Of a DNA stretch of 7,891 bases, positions 1 to 5,636 are shown one piece after another (the stretch's first letter is position 1; every line of letters starts with the position of its first letter). Under the pieces are notes generated by a model. The model saw only the letters and a list, made by a program, of their open reading frames with translations. It was not told the DNA's origin and did not search any database. The stretch lies in the NCBI GenBank assembly GCA_018820005.1, contig JAHJOS010000476.1:1-7891 (forward strand), read 5' to 3'. The position numbers and the translations under genes were made by a program. The stretch is from Alphaproteobacteria bacterium. Lineage in GTDB: Bacteria; Pseudomonadota; Alphaproteobacteria; Rhizobiales; Devosiaceae.

Positions 1-241
1 AGCCAAGGTGCTCACCCACAAGGCCTTCTTTGCCGGCGAGGAAGACGCCATGAGCTGGCCGGAACGGCGCCAGTTCGACGAGTTCACCTTTGGCTATTGC
101 TTGACCGTGCACAAGGCGCAGGGCAGCCAGTGGGACAATGTCTATCTGTTCGACGAGAGCTTCGTGTTCCGCGAGGAGCGGGCGCGTTGGCTCTATACCG
201 GCATTACTCGGGCAGCCGAAAAGATCACTGTCGTATCCTGA
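1..241 (+). CDS. RecD-like / UvrD_C_2 superfamily 1 helicase, C-terminal fragment
   Basis: The reading frame enters from the left edge (first full codon at base 2) and ends at TGA 239-241, giving the last 79 residues of a longer protein. The segment FGYCLTVHKAQGSQWDNV matches the conserved helicase motif (VHKAQGxxxxxV) of the UvrD_C_2 domain. RARWLYTGITRAAEKI, which follows, is the arginine-finger motif VI (LYTGITRA). Proteins with this ending are ATP-dependent RecD-like DNA helicases or exonucleases that translocate on DNA using ATP; this is family knowledge. The Walker A and other N-terminal motifs lie outside the window, so the exact subfamily and length cannot be judged. The stop is only 9 bases from the stop of the convergent transglutaminase-like gene, and no terminator hairpin fits between them. 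Confidence 0.85.
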   Translation, partial: AKVLTHKAFFAGEEDAMSWPERRQFDEFTFGYCLTVHKAQGSQWDNVYLFDESFVFREERARWLYTGITRAAEKITVVS

Positions 242-250
242 TGCAGACAG

Positions 251-1087
251 TCACGTGCTGGCGACGCTGATGGCGTCGGTGGTCCACTCGGCCTCGGTAC
301 CCAGATCGATCGCCTGGCTCCAGACCTGGATCTGCTGCGGATTAACGGGGCCAAAGATGGTTGCAAACGAAGTATCGGCAGCATCGCGGCCAACGCCGAT
401 GCGGACCAGTCCGTCAAGCGCTGCCATGCGGGTGGGATCAAACAGATACCAGCGATCCCCCAGGTAGGCCTCAAATACGGCGTGAAAGTCCTGCGGTTCG
501 AGCTGCCAGGCGTAACAGCTGACAAAGCGCGCCGGAATGCCAAGCGCCCGGCAGAAGGTAATGCCCAGGTGTGCAAAGTCACGGCAGACACCAGCGCGCA
601 ACGAGAAGGTGTCGGCGGCAGTGGTCGTGGTGTCACTGGTGCCGAACTGGTAGTCGACCTCGCTGTTGATCCAGTTGCAGATTTCCACAACACGGCTGAA
701 GCCGGGCGCGATGTTGCCGAACTGCCGGGTCGCAAAGCGCGCCAGTTCATCAGATGGGCAATAACGCGACGGGTTCAGAAAGGCCAAAGTATCGAGCGGC
801 AGCGTGGCAACGGGTACTTCGCCAACAATGGCAGGCGCCAGGTGCAACGGGTCCAACTCGATCTCCGCCGCGTACCGCAACTGCAGAAAGCCGGCAGGGG
901 CAGTCAGCCGGAGGTAGCGGTTGCCGCTTTCCTGCGCGGTCTTTTCGTCAAAGATCAGATTTGGTGTGATGGTGAGCGTTTCGTTGACGATGCGCTGCCT
1001 GCCGCCGCGCATCGCTTCGATGTTAAAAATCAACGTTGCGCTGTCGATGGCTTCATAGCCGATCTGGCATCCTACGGATAAACGCAC
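251..1087 (-). CDS. Transglutaminase-like cysteine peptidase family protein
   Basis: A complete protein of 278 residues. Residues 1-90 resemble the all-beta N-terminal domain of bacterial transglutaminase-like proteins. The transglut_core domain follows at about 125-222. The catalytic triad is visible: Cys168 in RAGVCRDFAH, His202 in DFHAVFEAYL and Asp217 in WYLFDPTR. Such proteins are predicted to hydrolyse or cross-link amide bonds; the substrate is unknown and nothing nearby reveals it. There is no signal peptide or membrane segment, so it is probably cytoplasmic. I chose GTG at 1085-1087 because the family begins right at the strand MRLSVGCQIGYEA, and an AGGGA sits six bases upstream. An in-frame GTG at 1165 would add 26 residues without family character. 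It is divergent from the antiporter gene and convergent with the helicase. Confidence 0.9.
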   Translation of the reverse strand: MRLSVGCQIGYEAIDSATLIFNIEAMRGGRQRIVNETLTITPNLIFDEKTAQESGNRYLRLTAPAGFLQLRYAAEIELDPLHLAPAIVGEVPVATLPLDTLAFLNPSRYCPSDELARFATRQFGNIAPGFSRVVEICNWINSEVDYQFGTSDTTTTAADTFSLRAGVCRDFAHLGITFCRALGIPARFVSCYAWQLEPQDFHAVFEAYLGDRWYLFDPTRMAALDGLVRIGVGRDAADTSFATIFGPVNPQQIQVWSQAIDLGTEAEWTTDAISVAST

Positions 1088-1357
1088 GGCGCATCCCTGG
1101 TTTCCGTGCCGTTCGTACAAAGTGGTGCGAGCGGCATGGGTGTTGTCTTGGCGTGACCCTAACACGACAATGGCGACGATTGCATGGCGCGAACGCGGTG
1201 GTCACCAGTCGCCCAGTGCATGGCAGTGCGCCTTACAGAAAGCCCCTTTGCCGCCATATACTTGGCCTAAAGATGCTTGCAGATGGGCGCAGCATACCCC
1301 ATCTTGCCACTAGAGATTCAGAACAGCACCAGGTTCCCAAAACGCCACGGAGGCAAC
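1088..1357. other. Divergent intergenic region (transglutaminase-like / ybaL)
   Basis: These 270 bases separate two divergently read genes and must hold the control regions of both. I found no pair of -35/-10 hexamers on either strand good enough to call. An in-frame extension of ybaL back to about 1277 is open but has no supporting ribosome binding site or family match. The only structured element is the inverted repeat listed separately. No RNA gene or credible small ORF was seen. Confidence 0.6.
1281..1304. promoter_or_regulatory. Inverted repeat upstream of ybaL (possible operator or 5'-UTR hairpin)
   Basis: AGATGGG at 1281-1287 is repeated in perfect inversion as CCCATCT at 1298-1304, with a 10-base spacer. 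A GC just outside can extend the stem to nine pairs if one T is bulged. It lies 54 bases before the ybaL ATG. No T-run follows, so it is not a terminator. It could be a dimeric repressor site or a leader hairpin; the sequence does not decide, and chance is possible. Confidence 0.35.
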
Positions 1358-3886
1358 ATGCACCACGATACCCCCTTGATCACAACGATCGTGGCAGGTC
1401 TGGTGCTGGCCTATATATTTGGCATGATTGCCCACCGTCTCAAGATGCCCCCGTTGGTGGGGTATCTGTTTGCCGGTATCCTGGCAGGCCCCTACACGCC
1501 GGGTTTTGTGGCCGACCAGGCGCTCGGCGCCGAACTGGCGGAGCTGGGCGTCATCCTGCTGATGTTCGGTGTTGGCCTGCACTTTTCGCTCAAGGATTTG
1601 ATGAGTGTTCGCGCGCTGGCTATTCCCGGTGCGCTGGCTCAGATCGCCCTGGCAACTCTGCTGGGCCTGGGGCTTGCCACCTTGCTGGGTTGGGGGCTGG
1701 GTGCCGGCTTGATCTTTGGTCTGGCCCTTTCGGTGGCGTCCACTGTGGTGCTGCTCAAGGCGATGCAGGACAGGCGGCTGATCGAGACCGAACGCGGCCG
1801 GATCGCCGTTGGCTGGTTGATCGTGGAAGACCTGGCCATGGTGCTGGCGCTGGTGTTGATCCCAGCGATTGCCAGCGCCAGTGGCGGCGATACCGGGGTT
1901 CATGACCCCTTTGTTTCGTTCGTCGCGCGCTTTCTGGGTGTTGAGGTTGGAATCTGGGGCATCCTGGCCCTGACCCTTATCAAGGTTGCCGCTTTTGTCG
2001 GTTTTATGCTGGTGGTGGGTCGTCGGGTCATTCCCTGGGCGCTGCATGGCACGGCCCATACCGGAAGCCGCGAGTTGTTCCGGCTGGCCGTGCTCGCCAT
2101 TGCCCTTGGCGTGGCGCTGGGTTCTGCCCTGCTGTTTGGGGTTTCGCTGGCGCTGGGTGCCTTTTTTGCAGGCATGATCCTTTCCGAAAGCGAGTTGTCG
2201 CACCGTGCGGCGCAGGAGACGCTGCCGCTGCGCGATGCTTTCGCGGTGCTGTTCTTTGTGTCTGTAGGCATGCTGTTTGATCCTTCGATCATCATCACCG
2301 ATCCACTGCCCGTGCTGGCGACCGTGTTCATTATCGTCATCGGCAAATCGGTTGCCGCCTTGGGGATAGTGCTGCTGGCTAAGCGCCCGCTGGCTACGGC
2401 CCTGACCATCTCTGCCTCGCTTGCGCAGATCGGCGAATTCTCGTTTATCCTTGCCAGCATGGGCGTCGCGCTCGCCATCCTGCCGGCCGAGGTCCAGGAC
2501 CTGATCCTGGCAGGTGCCCTGATCTCCATCGTGCTCAATCCAGTCGTCTTCTGGGCTGTCGACCTGGCCAAGCCCCGGATCGAGGCGCGGGTGGCACAGC
2601 GCAGGGCCGCACGGGCTGGCACCGATGGTGTGCAGATCGATCCACCCATGACCAAGGATGAGGGGGCGGCCATCGCCGCTGATGTGCGCCAGTCGGTTAC
2701 TGAGACAGACGGCGAAAGCGATGATCAGCCTGAGGCGAGCCAACAGACCGGCCACACTGTTCTGGTCGGCTTTGGCAGGGTTGGGCGCGTAGTGGGTGAG
2801 GGGCTCCGCGCTGCAGGCGCGCCGCTGGTTGTCGTCGAGGACACGGAGCACTCGGTAGCATCTGCGCGGGCAGCGGGCATTGAGGTCGTGTTTGGCAACG
2901 CCGCCAGCGTCGACGTACTCAAGCTGGCCAATCTGCAGGCCGCGTCCTGCCTGCTCATTGCGATTCCCAACGGCTTTGAAGCGGGTACCGTCTGCGAGGT
3001 CGGCCGCAAGCTCAATCCGTCGATACGGATTATCGCCCGGGCACATTCCGATGAAGAGGCCGCGCATCTGCGCAGTTTGGGTGCTGACACAGTCATCATG
3101 GGTGAACGCGAAATCGGCCTGGGCATGCTGTCGTGGCTTCGCGGCGAGCGCAGCGATGGCGCCGCTGCCGCCGGTCAGGCATCCGAGGCCAAGTTACCCG
3201 CAGGTGAAAACGTGGTGTCCAAGGCCGCCGCCAATGCTGCGCTGGTGGAGACCGTAAAGACGGACGGTGATGCCATTGCTGCCGTTGCAGATCCGGCACC
3301 GGCGCAAACGCTGAACATTGATGAGCAGGTTGCCGAAGAGATTAGTGAAGGTGGTCCGATCGCACCGGCTCCAAGGATGGACACGGTCGAAACGATCAAG
3401 ACCGATGGCGATCAGGTGGTGGTGGTCAGCGATGCGGCGGCTGATCAGACCTTGAGCGTTGCCGGGCAGGTCGTTGAACAGGTCAGCGAGGGCGGCCCGA
3501 TTGCTCCGGCCGCCGCCCCAGGCACGGTCGAGACAATCAAGACTGATGGCGACGATGTCGTTGTGGTGTCTGACGCGGCGCCAGATGAAATGCTTACGGT
3601 TGCCGAACAGGTCGCCGAGGAAATCAGCGAGGGCGGGCCTGTAATTTCCCCGTCGGTGCCGGAAACGTTCAAGTCCGACGGCAATGAAATGGTGGTGGTG
3701 TCCGATCCGGCGCCCAAGGAAATCCTGACGGTCGCCGAACAGGTTGCCGAGGAAATCAGTGAAGGCGGACCTGTAGCGGTGAAGCCGGAGGCGGCATCGT
3801 CGGACCAACAGGATCTGTCTCCGGCTGAAAAGGCCGGGGACGACCCCCATGCAGTGCCGCCGGTGACACCCGAACCAAAAGGATGA
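1358..3886 (+). CDS. ybaL: YbaL/KefB-type cation:proton antiporter with RCK domain and repeat tail
   Basis: An 842-residue inner-membrane protein of the CPA2 (monovalent cation:proton antiporter-2) family. The start MHHDTPLITTIVAGLVLA closely follows E. coli YbaL, which is why I chose ATG 1358; GGAGG at 1349-1353 supports it. Residues 5 to about 405 form the Na+/H+ exchanger domain, with roughly 12 hydrophobic segments. They include AELGVILLMFGVGLHFSLKDL (61-81), SVASTVVLLKAM (125-136) and the conserved acidic pair Glu157-Asp158 in WLIVEDLA. An acidic linker (about 415-465) leads to an RCK/TrkA-N Rossmann domain, with GFGRVG at 471-476 as the nucleotide-binding loop, ending near residue 595. 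E. coli YbaL stops soon after this domain (about 558 residues). Here about 250 more residues follow, built mainly of four acidic repeats (630-808). Family role: K+ or Na+ efflux coupled to proton entry, gated by ligand binding at the RCK domain. Ion and ligand are not known for this protein. Confidence 0.93.
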   Translation: MHHDTPLITTIVAGLVLAYIFGMIAHRLKMPPLVGYLFAGILAGPYTPGFVADQALGAELAELGVILLMFGVGLHFSLKDLMSVRALAIPGALAQIALATLLGLGLATLLGWGLGAGLIFGLALSVASTVVLLKAMQDRRLIETERGRIAVGWLIVEDLAMVLALVLIPAIASASGGDTGVHDPFVSFVARFLGVEVGIWGILALTLIKVAAFVGFMLVVGRRVIPWALHGTAHTGSRELFRLAVLAIALGVALGSALLFGVSLALGAFFAGMILSESELSHRAAQETLPLRDAFAVLFFVSVGMLFDPSIIITDPLPVLATVFIIVIGKSVAALGIVLLAKRPLATALTISASLAQIGEFSFILASMGVALAILPAEVQDLILAGALISIVLNPVVFWAVDLAKPRIEARVAQRRAARAGTDGVQIDPPMTKDEGAAIAADVRQSVTETDGESDDQPEASQQTGHTVLVGFGRVGRVVGEGLRAAGAPLVVVEDTEHSVASARAAGIEVVFGNAASVDVLKLANLQAASCLLIAIPNGFEAGTVCEVGRKLNPSIRIIARAHSDEEAAHLRSLGADTVIMGEREIGLGMLSWLRGERSDGAAAAGQASEAKLPAGENVVSKAAANAALVETVKTDGDAIAAVADPAPAQTLNIDEQVAEEISEGGPIAPAPRMDTVETIKTDGDQVVVVSDAAADQTLSVAGQVVEQVSEGGPIAPAAAPGTVETIKTDGDDVVVVSDAAPDEMLTVAEQVAEEISEGGPVISPSVPETFKSDGNEMVVVSDPAPKEILTVAEQVAEEISEGGPVAVKPEAASSDQQDLSPAEKAGDDPHAVPPVTPEPKG
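3245..3781 (+). repeat. Four tandem acidic repeats in the antiporter C-terminus
   Basis: The units begin at residues 630, 677, 724 and 768 (bases 3245, 3386, 3527 and 3659). The first two are 47 residues long, the third 44, and the fourth runs to about residue 808. Each has the plan VETIKTDGD-x-VVVVSDAAP-x-x-x-LTVAEQVAEEISEGGP followed by a Pro/Ala-rich linker. The first half looks like a short beta hairpin and the second like an amphipathic acidic helix closed by Gly-Gly-Pro. In the core EQVAEEISEGGP, copies 1, 3 and 4 are identical in protein but differ at many third codon positions. The repeat is therefore old and held by selection, not a recent slippage product. Copy 2 is the most diverged (GQVVEQVSEGGP). 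The tail should be cytoplasmic because it follows the RCK domain. I do not recognise the repeat as a named domain. Confidence 0.9.
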
Positions 3887-3915
3887 GGCAACGCAATTCA
3901 CTATGGCATTCAAAA

Positions 3916-3933
3916 GCAGTTCTGTGAGACTGC
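3916..3933. promoter_or_regulatory. Short inverted repeat upstream of the Rrf2 gene
   Basis: GCAGT at 3916-3920 is mirrored by ACTGC at 3929-3933 with an 8-base spacer, in the 108-base gap between ybaL and the Rrf2 gene. A -10-like TATAGC follows at 3941-3946, but no good -35 is present. Rrf2 proteins usually bind dyad-symmetric sites and often control their own gene, so an autoregulatory operator is possible. The arms are only five bases, and no T-run marks it as a ybaL terminator. Confidence 0.25.
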
Positions 3934-3968
3934 AGACCGCTATAGCTTCGCCAGGTAAGGCGACGCCA

Positions 3969-3998
3969 ATGTACGACGAGAGCAGTTTGGTCCCATGA
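3969..3998 (+). CDS. Possible nine-codon upstream ORF coupled to the Rrf2 start
   Basis: ATG at 3969 opens MYDESSLVP and ends at TGA 3996-3998, so the stop overlaps the Rrf2 start codon in an ATGA arrangement. AAGG at 3957-3960 lies eight bases before its ATG. The Rrf2 ATG itself has only a weak, distant GAGAG (3978-3982). Translation of the short ORF could deliver ribosomes to the regulator gene. This is inference from layout alone; a nine-codon ORF can arise by chance. Confidence 0.3.
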   Translation: MYDESSLVP

Positions 3999-4423
3999 TT
4001 TCGCAAAAAGCCAAATATGCGTTGCGCGCGCTGGTGTCGTTGGCGCGGGCCCCGCGTGGCGAGACGATGATGATCGGCGACATCTCCAAAGCGCAGGCGA
4101 TACCCAAGAAGTTCCTTGAGCAAATTTTGCTCGAGCTTAAGCGGGCCGGCTATGTTGCCAGCCGCCGCGGGCGCTCGGGTGGTTACGAATTGTTGATGGC
4201 ACCGGAAGAAATCATGTTCGGCGAGGTGTTACGGCTGATCGATGGCCCGATCGCTCCTTTGCCGTGCCTGTCCAAGATCGCCTATCGCAAATGCGAGGAC
4301 TGCCGCGATGAGCAAAGCTGCGAAATTCGTCACGTGTTTGAACGCGTGACGCTGGCCACGCGGGCGGTGCTTGACACGACTACGCTGGCCGACTCGCTTC
4401 GGCTCGAAGAGATACCCGTCTAG
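3995..4423 (+). CDS. Rrf2-family transcriptional regulator with four cysteines
   Basis: A 142-residue protein of usual Rrf2 length. Residues 1-80 form the winged helix-turn-helix: MISQKAKYALRALVSLA, the recognition region AIPKKFLEQILLELKRAG (35-52) and the wing SRRGRSGGYEL (57-66). The typical LIDGPIAPLPCLS follows at 81-93. Cysteines stand at 91, 100, 103 and 109 (spacing C-x8-C-x2-C-x5-C), with His113 nearby. Rrf2 members such as IscR and NsrR use three cysteines in this loop to hold an Fe-S cluster that senses iron-sulfur status, NO or redox state. A cluster or thiol sensor is likely here, but the spacing differs from IscR, so the signal and target genes are unknown. The gene follows ybaL on the same strand after 108 bases, so it may or may not be co-transcribed. 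It ends 36 bases from the convergent purU stop. Confidence 0.92.
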   Translation: MISQKAKYALRALVSLARAPRGETMMIGDISKAQAIPKKFLEQILLELKRAGYVASRRGRSGGYELLMAPEEIMFGEVLRLIDGPIAPLPCLSKIAYRKCEDCRDEQSCEIRHVFERVTLATRAVLDTTTLADSLRLEEIPV

Positions 4424-4459
4424 CCTATTGGACGGTGCGGTCTGGCCGACGTCACAAAG

Positions 4460-5314
4460 CTATCCGAAAACCACGGTCTTCTTGCCGTTCAGCATTACCC
4501 TATCCTCAAGGTGCAGCTTGACGGCGCGGGCCAGCACGCGGCTTTCGATATCGCGGCCGGCGGCCACCAGATCTTCGGCGCTCATGGCATGGGTGACGCG
4601 GGCGGTTTCCTGCTCGATGATCGGGCCTTCGTCGAGGTCGGGCGTCACGTAATGGGCGGTGGCGCCGATGATTTTGACGCCACGCTCATGGGCTTGGTGA
4701 TAAGGCTTGGCGCCCTTGAAGCTGGGCAGGAAGGAATGGTGGATGTTGATCACCTGCCCGAAGAGCCGCGTCGACAGCTCATTGGACAGAACCTGCATAT
4801 AGCGGGCGAGCACCACTAGGTCCGCGCCGACCTTCTGGATGATGTCGAGCACCTGGGCCTCCTGGGCGGCCTTGGTGTCCTTGCTGACAGGCAGTTGGTG
4901 GAAGGGGATCCCGGCATCCTCGGCGATCTTCTGGGCATCGGGGTGATTGGAGATCACGGCTGCGACTTCGGCATCGAGCCAGCCGACACGGATCTGGTAG
5001 AGCAGATGCAGCAGGGTGTGGTCGAACTTACTGACCAGAATAACAATGCGCTTGCGCCGGCTCTGGTCGACCAAGCTCGTCTTCATCGAAAAGCGCTCGA
5101 TGGGGGACTTCAGCGCGCGATCGATGGCGTCGCGGCTGACGCCACTGGGGGCGGCAAAGGCCAGGCGCATGAAGAAGCGGCCGGTTTCGCGATCCCAGAA
5201 CTGGTTGGATTCAGCGATATTGGCCTCAAGGGCCGCGAGTTCCGTGGTGACGGCCGCCACGATACCGGGACGGTCGGCGCAGCTGAGGGTCAGGACGAAA
5301 TTGGCCGAGGACAT
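4460..5314 (-). CDS. purU: Formyltetrahydrofolate deformylase
   Basis: A 284-residue cytoplasmic enzyme of normal family length that hydrolyses 10-formyl-THF to formate and THF. It balances one-carbon pools and can supply formate for purine synthesis. Residues 1-80 are an ACT-type regulatory domain (FVLTLSCADRPGIVAAVT). Residues 88-284 are the formyltransferase-like hydrolase domain. The active-site residues known from GAR transformylase relatives are present: Asn190 and His192 in VINIHHSFLPSFKGAKPY, and Asp228 in PDLDEGPII. I chose ATG 5314 because the ACT domain starts at once (MSSANFVLTL) and GGAG (5323-5326 on the plus strand as CTCC) lies eight bases upstream. The frame stays open 25 codons further up to 5389, but that stretch contains the likely promoter. 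The gene is convergent with the Rrf2 gene and follows the terminator of the upstream unit. Confidence 0.95.
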   Translation of the reverse strand: MSSANFVLTLSCADRPGIVAAVTTELAALEANIAESNQFWDRETGRFFMRLAFAAPSGVSRDAIDRALKSPIERFSMKTSLVDQSRRKRIVILVSKFDHTLLHLLYQIRVGWLDAEVAAVISNHPDAQKIAEDAGIPFHQLPVSKDTKAAQEAQVLDIIQKVGADLVVLARYMQVLSNELSTRLFGQVINIHHSFLPSFKGAKPYHQAHERGVKIIGATAHYVTPDLDEGPIIEQETARVTHAMSAEDLVAAGRDIESRVLARAVKLHLEDRVMLNGKKTVVFG

Positions 5315-5342
5315 TGGGCGCACTCCAAGAATTGGGGGCAGC

Positions 5343-5370
5343 GGTATCAATGGCTTGGGGCCGGGGTCAA
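5343..5370 (-). promoter_or_regulatory. Probable purU promoter
   Basis: Read on the minus strand, TTGACC (5370-5365) matches the -35 consensus at five of six bases. After 16 bases comes GATACC (5348-5343), a weak -10 with three matches. Transcription would begin near 5336, giving a leader of about 20 bases with the GGAG site in place. The position just downstream of the terminator at 5392-5420 fits an independent purU unit. Prediction from sequence only. Confidence 0.4.
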
Positions 5371-5391
5371 GTTCTGAAATCGCGGTCAAGC

Positions 5392-5420
5392 AAAAAGGGC
5401 CGCCCCGATGGGTGGCCCTT
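5392..5420 (-). terminator. Intrinsic terminator after the small ORF / pot operon
   Basis: On the minus strand the transcript reads AAGGGCCACC, a 6-base loop, then GGCGGCCCTT and TTT. This forms a 10-base stem with one A-C mismatch, followed by a run of five U. On the plus strand the stem pairs fully (with one G-U) but lacks a U-run, so the minus strand is the working direction. It closes the unit ending with the small ORF (stop at 5456) and insulates purU. Confidence 0.75.
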
Positions 5421-5455
5421 CCTGAGTTTCGGCCTCGTGGCCTGAGGAGGGGGTG

Positions 5456-5527
5456 TCAGGCGAGCATCTCCCGCACAAACACCTTATACCCAAGACCGTC
5501 TTCGAGCGCCGTAATCTCATAGGACAT
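5456..5527 (-). CDS. Unannotated 23-residue small protein with very strong RBS
   Basis: ATG at 5527-5525 opens a 23-codon ORF that begins MSYEITALEDGL, continues with GYKVFVREMLA and ends at TGA 5458-5456. The case for translation is the ribosome binding site: AAGGAGGTGATCCA directly upstream, with GGAGG seven bases from ATG. The peptide is mixed in composition (four acidic and two basic residues), with no membrane segment and no cysteine. It is not obviously a toxin, attenuation leader or metal-binding peptide. It lies 109 bases after the potI stop and 35 bases before the terminator, so it is probably the last gene of the potGHI transcript or its own short unit. I do not recognise the product, and conservation cannot be tested here. 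Confidence 0.55.
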   Translation of the reverse strand: MSYEITALEDGLGYKVFVREMLA

Positions 5528-5541
5528 TGGATCACCTCCTT
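5528..5541 (-). promoter_or_regulatory. Extended perfect Shine-Dalgarno sequence
   Basis: Minus-strand AAGGAGGTGATCCA can pair with the whole 3' tail of bacterial 16S rRNA (TGGATCACCTCCTT), 14 pairs in a row. Natural sites usually pair over four to seven bases. The spacing to the small ORF start is optimal. Confidence 0.75.
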
Positions 5542-5636
5542 CACGTTGGTTGAACATGACAAGGATGGTGCGCCGATTTTTCTGATCTGTCCAGAGGGCG
5601 ATTTGCGGCCGCCGGCCCTGCGTTCCTTCGGGAGCC

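Noticed and set aside
482..1081. A 199-codon plus-strand open frame opposite the transglutaminase-like gene
   Set aside because: The minus-strand protein has a full catalytic triad and family structure; the plus frame has neither.
1310..3067. A 585-codon open frame on the minus strand opposite ybaL
   Set aside because: It is rich in Gln, His and Arg, has no recognisable domain and lies wholly opposite a clear YbaL antiporter. It is a by-product of GC-rich codon use.
3245..3781. CRISPR-like or satellite DNA repeat
   Set aside because: The repeats stay in frame inside a coding region, differ at third codon positions and have no spacers.
3194..4123. A 309-codon minus-strand open frame across the repeat tail and the Rrf2 start
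   Set aside because: Its apparent repeats mirror the antiporter repeats, and it runs through the intergenic gap into the opposite strand of the Rrf2 gene. No RBS or family match.
4424..4459. Bidirectional terminator between the Rrf2 gene and purU
   Set aside because: The 36-base gap contains no stem longer than a few bases and no T-run.
5315..5389. Longer purU start 25 codons upstream
   Set aside because: The added residues are Pro-rich and outside the ACT domain, and the stretch overlaps a likely promoter. The start at 5314 has a good GGAG.
5526..5541. Possible 3' end of a 16S rRNA gene on the plus strand
   Set aside because: Only 14 bases match the 16S tail; the sequence upstream does not resemble 16S helix 45, and no tRNA or 23S follows. 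It is better read as a Shine-Dalgarno site on the minus strand.
5590..5636. Terminator immediately after potI
   Set aside because: GC-rich short dyads (GGCC, TCCCGAAGGA) occur, but none forms a long stem followed by a U-run.
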